From Phycisphaeraceae bacterium (GTDB taxonomy: Bacteria > Planctomycetota > Phycisphaerae > Phycisphaerales > UBA1924), in the NCBI GenBank assembly GCA_019636675.1, contig JAHBXC010000001.1, positions 1 through 64,000 of the forward strand: a DNA stretch of 64,000 nt, read 5' to 3'. Each line of letters starts with the position of its first letter. Position 1 is the stretch's first letter. This document shows, piece by piece, positions 17,395 through 24,457 of the stretch. The notes beneath the pieces are model-generated. The model was not told the origin of the DNA. It made no database searches and saw nothing but the letters and a program-made list of their open reading frames with translations. The translations under genes and the position numbers were made by a program.

Positions 17395-19840
17395 ACTGCG
17401 CCGAACCGCCGCGACGCCTCCACGCGAGCAGGCGCAGCGCGTTCAGCACGACCACCACGGTGCTGCCCTCGTGGAACAGCACCGCCCACCCGATGCTCGC
17501 GTACCCCGTCGCCGCCAGGGGCGCCAGCAGCACGATCACGCCCATCGCGATGAGCAGGTTCTGGAAGACGATCCTGCGCGCGAACTTCGCCAGCGCCACC
17601 GCCTGAGGGAACCGCTCGAGCCGGTCGTGGAGGAGCGCCACATCCGCCGTCTCCAGCGCCGCGTCCGATCCGGCCGCCCCCATCGCGACGCCCAGACTCG
17701 CGGCCGCAAGCGCGGGCGCGTCGTTCACGCCGTCGCCCACCATCGCGACGACGCGGCCCTCCTCGACCATCGCCCCGACGATCGTGAGTTTGTCTTCGGG
17801 CATCAGCGACGCACGCACCTCGTCCAGACCCACGCTCGCGCCGATCGCCCTGGCGGCGCCTTCGTTGTCGCCGGTGAGCATCATCTGCCGTTTGACGCCC
17901 AGCGAGCGCAGCGCCGCGACGCTCGACGCCGCATCCGGGCGAGGCGGGTCCGCCAGCGCGATCACGCCCAGCCATTCCTCACCCCGGCGCACGAGCACCG
18001 CCGTCGCGCCGTGCTCGCGCTCGAAACGATCGATCGCCTCGTGCGCTGCCGTGGGGATCGACGACGCGTCGTAGAGCTTGCGCGAGCCGACCTCGACGAC
18101 CACCGGCCCGCCCTGCGCGTCGCGCAGGGTCCCTCGCAGCCCCTTGCCCTGCACCATCGAGGAATCCTCGGCGAGGGCGCCCGTCCAGCCCCGCGCCGTC
18201 GCGGCCTCCAGAATCGCTCGCGCCAGCGGGTGCGCGCTGCCCGCCTCGAGCGACGCGGCCACGAACAGCGCGTCGTCCTCGGTCGCGCCCCCGAGCGCGA
18301 CCACGCCCACCATGCGCGGCCTGCCCTCCGTCAGCGTGCCCGTCTTGTCGAACGCCACCGTGTCGATTTTCGCCAGCGTCTCGAGGTGCGCGCCGCCCTT
18401 GATGAGCACACCCAGACGCGCCGCGCGCGCCAGCGCCGACAGCGTCGCCGCCGGCGTCCCGATCGCGAGCGCGCAGGGCGACGCCGCCGTCAGGAACGCC
18501 ATCGACCGATAGAACCAGGTCTTGAACACCTCGGCCGTGAATCCCTCGACGAGCAGTGGCACGAAAAACAGCAGCGCGGTCGCGCCGAGCACGAAGGGGA
18601 CATAGAACCGCTCGACCTTGGCGGTGAACAGTTCGGTCTGGCCCTTACGCGTCTGCGCCTCTTCGACGAGCCGGATCGCTTTCGCCAGTGTCGTCTCGTG
18701 GTGCGAGCGCGTGACGCGCACATCGATCGCGCCGTCGCCGTTGATCGTGCCCGCGAACACGTGCGAGCCCGCCGACTTCTCCACCGGCGTCGATTCCCCG
18801 GTGATCGCCGACTGGTCGATCGAGGTATAGCCCGAGAGCACCTCGCCGTCGGCGCCCACGCGGTCGCCCGGGCGCACGACGATCGTGTCCCCGACCTCGA
18901 GCGTCTCGGCCGCGACCTCGACGAGCGAGCCGTCGGGCGTCCGCTTCATCGCCGAGTCCGGGGCGAGCTCGTGCAGCGCCTCGATCGCCCGGCGCGCCTT
19001 GTCCATCGCCAGCGACTCGCCCGCGTGCCCGAACGAGAACAGCACCAGCAGCAGGGCGCCCTCTTCCCAGTGACCGATCGCGCCGGCGCCGATCGCCGCC
19101 ACGAACATCAGCACATCGATGTTGAACCGAAACCGGATCAGCGTCAGCAGCGTGTCGCGCGCCGTGTGCCATCCGGCCAGGGGGTACGCCGCGATGACCA
19201 GGGGCAGCCACGCCCAGTCCGGCGCGTCGAACGCCCTGCGAAGCAGAAACCCCGTAAGCAGCAGCAGCGCGCCGGCGATCGCCCCGGCCAGCTCGGGCGA
19301 GTCGCGAAGCCCGCTCGCCCAGCGACGGATCCGGGTTGGGATCGCCGAGACGCGCGCGCGAGCCGCGCGACGCTTGGCCTCACGCTCCGTCACCGGAGAC
19401 ACGCGGAACCCGAGGTCGCTCAGACGCAGCGCCACGTCCGCCAGCTGGCACCTGGCGCGGTCAAACTCGATGCGCACCGTGCGCGACGGGAACGACGCCG
19501 AGGCGCGCACCCCCGGGATCGCCGCCAGCGCGCCCTCGATCGCCTGCTCGCTCTGCTTCGACGCCATCCCCTCGACCGCGAGCACCACGCTGCCCCAGCG
19601 CTCGCGAAGCCCGATGCCCGCGTGCTCCGCCCAGCGCGTGATCGCGTCGAACGACACCGACTGGGAGTCCAGATCGATCCGCAGGCGAGGGTTCTCGTCG
19701 CCGCCCACCACCTCCACGCCATGAACGCCCGGCGTGTGGCGCGCGTGACGCAGGAAGTGCTCGAGACGGCGCGCCCGCTCCACCGGATCGGCCGGCAGCA
19801 GCAGGGGGGTCTCGATGTGGTTCTCGGTCGTTGGGGGCAT
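17393..19840 (-). CDS. Heavy-metal P1B-type ATPase with SPC and HEGST motifs
   Basis: 815 residues. All P-type landmarks are present: ITGESTPVEKS, the phosphorylated Asp498 in FDKTGTLTEG, MLTGDNEGAARAIG and GDGVNDAPALAAA. The metal-site motif in the membrane is Ser454-Pro-Cys456, and His790-Glu-Gly-Ser-Thr lies in the last helix. SPC plus HEG(G/S)T marks subgroup P1B-4, whose members export Co, Fe(II), Zn or Mn. The N-terminal region has an HMA-like fold whose CxxC has become MASKQ, so it probably does not bind metal through Cys. It follows the metal importer by 42 nt but has its own TACGCT box 9 nt before the ATG. Confidence 0.92.
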   Translation of the reverse strand: MPPTTENHIETPLLLPADPVERARRLEHFLRHARHTPGVHGVEVVGGDENPRLRIDLDSQSVSFDAITRWAEHAGIGLRERWGSVVLAVEGMASKQSEQAIEGALAAIPGVRASASFPSRTVRIEFDRARCQLADVALRLSDLGFRVSPVTEREAKRRAARARVSAIPTRIRRWASGLRDSPELAGAIAGALLLLTGFLLRRAFDAPDWAWLPLVIAAYPLAGWHTARDTLLTLIRFRFNIDVLMFVAAIGAGAIGHWEEGALLLVLFSFGHAGESLAMDKARRAIEALHELAPDSAMKRTPDGSLVEVAAETLEVGDTIVVRPGDRVGADGEVLSGYTSIDQSAITGESTPVEKSAGSHVFAGTINGDGAIDVRVTRSHHETTLAKAIRLVEEAQTRKGQTELFTAKVERFYVPFVLGATALLFFVPLLVEGFTAEVFKTWFYRSMAFLTAASPCALAIGTPAATLSALARAARLGVLIKGGAHLETLAKIDTVAFDKTGTLTEGRPRMVGVVALGGATEDDALFVAASLEAGSAHPLARAILEAATARGWTGALAEDSSMVQGKGLRGTLRDAQGGPVVVEVGSRKLYDASSIPTAAHEAIDRFEREHGATAVLVRRGEEWLGVIALADPPRPDAASSVAALRSLGVKRQMMLTGDNEGAARAIGASVGLDEVRASLMPEDKLTIVGAMVEEGRVVAMVGDGVNDAPALAAASLGVAMGAAGSDAALETADVALLHDRLERFPQAVALAKFARRIVFQNLLIAMGVIVLLAPLAATGYASIGWAVLFHEGSTVVVVLNALRLLAWRRRGGSAQ

Positions 19841-19849
19841 CTGATGAAG

Positions 19850-19855
19850 AGCGTA
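19850..19855 (-). promoter_or_regulatory. -10-like box TACGCT before the P1B ATPase gene
   Basis: TACGCT ends 9 nt before the ATG at 19840, within the 42-nt gap after the permease gene. It would allow expression separately from the importer with a leader of only 2-3 nt. Confidence 0.3.
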
Positions 19856-19882
19856 CCCATCGGGCGACGGGCACGCCCCGGT

Positions 19883-20749
19883 TCACTCCCGGACCACGAA
19901 ACCCCGTCCCGAGCGCACCAGCAGCGCCGCCGGCGTCGCGATCACCAGCAGGGCCACGATCGTCGACCCCATCGGCAGGTCCAGCGCGTGCGAGACGAAC
20001 GACCCGATGCCCGCGACGACGCCCCCGGCGAGCGGCGCGAACACGAGCATCCCGGTCGTCGTGCGGCACGCGGCGCGACCGATCATCGCCGGCAGCACCA
20101 GCGCGCCGAGCGTAAACAACAGCCCCGCGACGCCCACGCTCAGCCCGACCGCCAGCCCCAGCGCCGTCGCATGGGCGACATTCCACGCACGCACGCGCAG
20201 CCCGCTCGCGACCGCCGTCGCCGGGTCGAGCAGCAGCAGCGCGATAGCGTCTCGCCGCGAGAGCAGCGCCCCGAAGACGACGAGCGCCGCGACGATCGCG
20301 ATGCCCGCCTCGGCCCAGCCGGCGGTCGTGGCGCTCGAGAGCATGCGCTGCTGCGCGTCGCGCAGCGCGAAGGGCGAATTGATCAGCAGCAACGCCGTCA
20401 ATGCCGACGCGGCGAGGAACACGAGCCCCGTCAGCGACTCGGGCGTCTGGCGCATCCACCCCTCGCGCCGGCTCATCAGCAGCGTCGCGCCGGTCGCGAA
20501 GAGCAGGGCCGCGACCGTCGTCGCCGCCGGGGAACTGAGCAGCCCCACCGAAACGCCGAAGAGCCCGGCGCTGAGCCCCATGACGAGGGCGACGCCAAAG
20601 GTCGCGCACTGCGCCGCCGCCGCGCCGAGAAAGACCTGGTCGCGCGCCATCATCGGCACGCCCAGCGCGCCCAGCAGCGTCGCGAGCCCGATCGACGCGA
20701 GGTAGGTCGGCGCGAAGGTCTGCCAGGAATCGAGAAACGAGGAGATCAC
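19883..20749 (-). CDS. Metal (Zn/Mn/Fe) ABC transporter permease
   Basis: 288 residues from the GTG at 20749, which overlaps the stop of the ATPase subunit gene (GTGA). There are eight or nine hydrophobic segments and the family signature near the C-terminus (LFTLGALVLPAMIGRAACRTT), as in ZnuB/MntC/TroC permeases. It forms the inner-membrane channel for the metal delivered by the substrate-binding protein encoded upstream. Confidence 0.9.
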   Translation of the reverse strand: MISSFLDSWQTFAPTYLASIGLATLLGALGVPMMARDQVFLGAAAAQCATFGVALVMGLSAGLFGVSVGLLSSPAATTVAALLFATGATLLMSRREGWMRQTPESLTGLVFLAASALTALLLINSPFALRDAQQRMLSSATTAGWAEAGIAIVAALVVFGALLSRRDAIALLLLDPATAVASGLRVRAWNVAHATALGLAVGLSVGVAGLLFTLGALVLPAMIGRAACRTTTGMLVFAPLAGGVVAGIGSFVSHALDLPMGSTIVALLVIATPAALLVRSGRGFVVRE

Positions 20750-21540
20750 GCGAACGCCCCCTCCGATTCGCGCGTCGCGTCCGAGCCCTCGCGCGTGTCG
20801 TCGACATCGAACGCCGCGCGCAGCGTCGCTTCCGAGAGCATCTCCGACGCGTCTCCTGTGCGCACGCGCCCGCGCTCGAAGATCGCGGCGTGCGTCGCGT
20901 GCGACCTCGCGATCTGCAGGTTGTGCGTCACGAGCACCACGGTGATCCGGTGCTTCTCGCGCAGTTGCTCGATGGTCTGCAGCAACCGTCGCTCGGATCG
21001 GATGTCCAGCCCGGTCGTCGGCTCGTCCATGATCAGCAGATACGGGTCGCGAACCAGCGCACGCGCGACCAGCGCGCGCTGGCGCTGGCCGCTCGACAGC
21101 GTCCACAGGTCCTTCCGCGCGAACGGGCGCATCTCGAGCATGTCCAGCGCGTGGTCCACCCGCTTCACGCGCAGCGTCGAAGCGTCGGGAAGCCCCACCG
21201 TGCCCAGCCCAACGAACTCGCGCACCGTCGTCGGCAGTTTGCGGTTGATCCCCGCCGCCTGCGGCACGAACCCGATCCGGCTCGCGGCGCCGAACTCCTT
21301 ATGGCGACGCAGCACGCCCCCAGAAGGCGCGTGCGCCCCCAGCATGGCGTTCACCAGCGTCGTCTTGCCGGCGCCGTTGGGCCCCAGCAGCGCCCAGAAC
21401 TCGCCCCGGCGGATATCGAGGTCCACGCCCTTCAGCACCGGCGTCGATCCGTACGACAGCGCCAGCGCACGCGCGAACAGCACGATCGGGGGCCCGGCGT
21501 CGGGCGCCGGCTCGGGTCGCGTCGTCGGAGCGTCGCTCAC
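20746..21540 (-). CDS. Metal ABC transporter ATP-binding protein
   Basis: 264 residues from a GTG at 21540 overlapping the stop of the binding-protein gene. Walker A is LLGPNGAGKTTLV, the signature is LSSGQRQRALVARAL, Walker B is LLIMDEPTTGLD, and the H-loop is VVLVTHNLQ. The set corresponds to ZnuC/MntB. The last 40 residues, after RGRVRTGDASEML, are acidic and variable. It energises uptake through the adjacent permease. Confidence 0.93.
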   Translation of the reverse strand: MSDAPTTRPEPAPDAGPPIVLFARALALSYGSTPVLKGVDLDIRRGEFWALLGPNGAGKTTLVNAMLGAHAPSGGVLRRHKEFGAASRIGFVPQAAGINRKLPTTVREFVGLGTVGLPDASTLRVKRVDHALDMLEMRPFARKDLWTLSSGQRQRALVARALVRDPYLLIMDEPTTGLDIRSERRLLQTIEQLREKHRITVVLVTHNLQIARSHATHAAIFERGRVRTGDASEMLSEATLRAAFDVDDTREGSDATRESEGAFA

Positions 21541-22526
21541 TCGCGCTCCCCGGGGCTCGCGCGCTCACCCAGCGCCGAGCGCATCGCGTCAAGATTGAAA
21601 TCGAAGATGTCCAGGTACGACTCGACGCCCGGCGCTTCACCCGGCTCCTGCGCCAGTTTCACGAGCGGCAGCCCGGCGCGCTGCGCCAGCGACGCGGCCC
21701 CGGGCGACGACAGCCCCACGCCCGTCAGCACCACGCGCACACCCTCGGCCCGCGCACGCTCCACCAGGCGCTGCAGGTGCGCGACGCTTGGCTCCACCCC
21801 CGGCTCGGGCTCGACCGACGCGACGACCGTCACGCCGAAGCGGTTCGCGAACGCGTCCCACTGCTCGTCGTGATCGCCGAACGCCAGCAGGCCGCGAAGC
21901 GCCGCGCCGTCGCGCTCCCAGCGAGACGATCGCGCGTCGAGGGCTTCCTCGAACTCGGCGAGGCGCGCCCCGAACGCATCGGCGTGCGCCGGGCGCATCG
22001 CCGCGAGACGCTCGCGGATCGCGCGCGCCGCGAGGCGGCCGTTCTCCGGGTCCATCAGATAGTGGGGATTGCCCAGCGCGTGCACGTGCGCGCCCGGCTC
22101 GGGTTCGGGCCGCTCCGGCGCCGGCTCTTCCTTCGGGATGGAGTCGCTGATGTCCAGTCGCCCCTGCCTGCCCCGAGCCAGGCCCGGGTTGCGCGCCGCC
22201 CGTTCTACGCCCGGCAGCCAGCCCGCCTCGTTCCCACGACCAACCAGCACCAGCAGGTCGGCCCGTCGAAGCGATTCCGCCCAGCTCGGCCTGACCTGCG
22301 GCGTGTGGCGGTCCTCACCGACAGGCACGAGCGTCGTGATCTCGACCGCGTCGCCCCCGATGACCCGCACCAGGTCGGTCAGCTCGCCCACTGTCGCGAC
22401 CACCACCAGCCCCTCGCCCTCGGGCCCCCCGGGCGACGCCGGGGTGCATCCCCGGGTCCCGATCCCGAACGCGACAAGGAGCAGGGCGAGAAGGGCCGTC
22501 CGGGCTGAGAGTCGGGTCTGTCGCAT
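21537..22526 (-). CDS. znuA: Metal ABC transporter substrate-binding protein (ZnuA-like)
   Basis: 329 residues from the ATG at 22526, chosen for GAGG 6 nt upstream and a signal sequence (LLALLLVAFGIGTRGC) with a possible lipobox Cys. Cluster 9 features include VVATVGELTDLVRVIGGD, the first ligand His in GEDRHTPQVRPSW, VGRGNEAGWLPG, the central AHVHALGNPHYLMDP, FGDHDEQWDAFANRFG and the final helix region. The His-rich loop is short. The metal could be Zn, Mn or Fe. The gene starts only 18 nt after tRNA-Leu on the same strand. Confidence 0.87.
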   Translation of the reverse strand: MRQTRLSARTALLALLLVAFGIGTRGCTPASPGGPEGEGLVVVATVGELTDLVRVIGGDAVEITTLVPVGEDRHTPQVRPSWAESLRRADLLVLVGRGNEAGWLPGVERAARNPGLARGRQGRLDISDSIPKEEPAPERPEPEPGAHVHALGNPHYLMDPENGRLAARAIRERLAAMRPAHADAFGARLAEFEEALDARSSRWERDGAALRGLLAFGDHDEQWDAFANRFGVTVVASVEPEPGVEPSVAHLQRLVERARAEGVRVVLTGVGLSSPGAASLAQRAGLPLVKLAQEPGEAPGVESYLDIFDFNLDAMRSALGERASPGERE

Positions 22527-22544
22527 GGGCGGCCTCAGGGGAAA

Positions 22545-22629
22545 TGCCGGAGGCGGGAATCGAACCCGCACGCCTTTAAGGGGCAACGGATTTTGAATCC
22601 GTCGCGTCTGCCAATTCCGCCACTCCGGC
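22545..22629 (-). tRNA. tRNA-Leu(CAA)
   Basis: 85 nt on the minus strand. The acceptor arms GCCGGAG (22623-22629) and CTCCGGC (22546-22552) pair over seven bases, with discriminator A at 22545. The anticodon stem ACGGA/TCCGT encloses TTCAAAA, giving anticodon CAA. A long variable arm (class II) and GGTTCGATTCC in the T arm are present. The 3' CCA is not encoded. A TATCCT box at 22643-22648 is 13 nt upstream. Confidence 0.97.
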
Positions 22630-22783
22630 GAGTGTGCGTCGGAGGATAGCCGCGAAACCGCCTTCCCGGCCCCGGGACGCGGGTTGGACGCGGCGTCGTT
22701 TTTGTGAAGTTCCCTTGTGCCCGGGTCAACCCCGGGGTATGTTCGAGCGGTCGGGCGTTGCGCTCGCGATTCAGGAGATCGAT

Positions 22784-24445
22784 ATGAGTTATCGGGTTGT
22801 TGTCGGCGCGCCCAGGTCCAGGGGCATCCTCGCGCTTCTTTCACTCGTCGCGGCGTCCGGGCTCGCCGGCGCAGGCGCGCCCTCCGCGATCCACGCCGAG
22901 GGCGAGGCCCTTCCTCGCTTCATGACCAAGGCCGAGCGCGACTTTGTCCGCGACAACCCCATCGTCGCCCCTCGCGCCGTCACGCCCCCGTCCGACTACC
23001 CCGGGCTGCGAACCGTCGCCGAGTACGAGCCGATGGACGCGATCATCTTCTCGTGGCAGGGCAGCGCGTCCTGGCTCTCGATCATCGCCCAGATGTCCGG
23101 CCGGATCACCACCGTCGGCGACGCGAACGTCGTCGTCTACGCCGCGAGCGCCAGCGCCGCGTCCTCCGCCCAGTCGCAGATCGCCGCCCAGGGCGCCGAC
23201 ATGAGCCGCGTCGATATCCGGATCCGCTCGCTCAACTCGATCTGGATGCGCGACTACGGCCCGCGCTACGTCTACGAGGGCGACGTCCGCTCGATCGTCG
23301 ACCACACCTACAACCGCCCCCGTCCTGCAGACAACCTCCTGCCCTCGTTCCACGGGCAGCAGTTCAACCACACCGTCTACGAGATGCCCCTCGTCCACGG
23401 CGGCGGGAACTACCACCTCGACGCGAACGGCGTCGGCTACGCCACCCGCCTCATCAACAACGAAAACCCCGGCCTCACCGAGCCCCAGATCATCGGCATC
23501 TGGCAGGACTACCAGAACCTCGGCACGCGCCTCTATCAGCCCTTCCCCACGAGCGTCGACGCGACCCAGCACATCGACATGTGGATCCAGGTCATCGCCG
23601 ACAACAAGGTCATCATCAGCGACTGGCCCCTCCAGAGCGGCAGCACGCAGGACCTCATCTGCGACGCCGCCGCCGTCGATTTCGCCAACCGGGGCTTCAC
23701 CGTCTACCGCACGCCAGCCGTCGCCACCGGCGGCACGCACTACACCTTCACCAACATGGTGATGTGCAACGACCTGGTTCTGCTGCCCTCCTACACCAAC
23801 ACCACCGTCGTCAACAACAATTTCAACCAGCAGGCCCTCGCCACGCTCCAGGCCGCCCTGCCCGACAAGACCATCGTGCAGATCCCCTGCCAGGCGATCG
23901 TCACCGCCGCCGGCGTCATGCACTGCATCGTCATGCACATGCCCCGCCACCTCGGGGGCGACAACCCCACGGCCCTCGTCCGCTTCCCCAACGGCGGCGA
24001 GCAGCTCACCCCGGGCGACTCCGTCGAGATCCGCTGGGACACCGACGACCGCCAGGGCGTCCTCAACGTCGATCTGCTCCTCTCGACCGACGGAGGCGCC
24101 ACCTTCCCGACCGTGATCGCCAGCGCGCTGCCCGACACCGGCTCTTACATGTGGGCCGTCCCCAACACCGGCACGACCAACGCGCTCGTGCGCGTCCGCC
24201 CGCGCAACCTGCTCAACAACACCGGCCACGACGACAGCGACGCGGTCTTCGCCATCCTCGGGGGCTGCCCCGGCGACACCAACGGCGACAACCTCGTCAA
24301 CTTCGCCGACCTGAACGCCGTCCTGTCCGAGTTCGGCCAGACCGGCGCGCCCGGCTTCTCCCCGTCCGATCTCAACAACGACGGCGCCGTCAACTTCGCC
24401 GACCTCAACGCCGTGCTCAGCGCGTTCGGCTCCGACTGCAACTGA
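22784..24445 (+). CDS. Secreted agmatine deiminase / peptidyl-arginine deiminase-family protein with dockerin-like repeat
   Basis: 553 residues from the ATG at 22784, preceded by AGGAG. A signal peptide (ILALLSLVAASGLAGAGAPSA) leads to a guanidine-group-modifying domain with WMRDYGPRYV (catalytic Asp), LVHGGGNYHLDANG, THIDMW-like QHIDMWIQV (catalytic His) and Cys381 in GVMHCIVMH. Porphyromonas-type PAD and agmatine deiminases hydrolyse guanidine groups to urea groups. A beta-sandwich domain follows (VRFPNGGEQLTPGDSVEIRW), then a Cys-bounded double EF-loop repeat (DTNGDNLVNFADLN, SDLNNDGAVNFADLN). The substrate could be free agmatine or arginine in peptides. Confidence 0.87.
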   Translation: MSYRVVVGAPRSRGILALLSLVAASGLAGAGAPSAIHAEGEALPRFMTKAERDFVRDNPIVAPRAVTPPSDYPGLRTVAEYEPMDAIIFSWQGSASWLSIIAQMSGRITTVGDANVVVYAASASAASSAQSQIAAQGADMSRVDIRIRSLNSIWMRDYGPRYVYEGDVRSIVDHTYNRPRPADNLLPSFHGQQFNHTVYEMPLVHGGGNYHLDANGVGYATRLINNENPGLTEPQIIGIWQDYQNLGTRLYQPFPTSVDATQHIDMWIQVIADNKVIISDWPLQSGSTQDLICDAAAVDFANRGFTVYRTPAVATGGTHYTFTNMVMCNDLVLLPSYTNTTVVNNNFNQQALATLQAALPDKTIVQIPCQAIVTAAGVMHCIVMHMPRHLGGDNPTALVRFPNGGEQLTPGDSVEIRWDTDDRQGVLNVDLLLSTDGGATFPTVIASALPDTGSYMWAVPNTGTTNALVRVRPRNLLNNTGHDDSDAVFAILGGCPGDTNGDNLVNFADLNAVLSEFGQTGAPGFSPSDLNNDGAVNFADLNAVLSAFGSDCN

Positions 24446-24457
24446 TCGAGCGAACCC

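Noticed and set aside
17471..21598. 1375-codon plus-strand open frame opposite the metal ATPase and importer genes
   Set aside because: It is rich in Arg, His and Gln with no domains, and mirrors the high-GC codon pattern of the real minus-strand genes.
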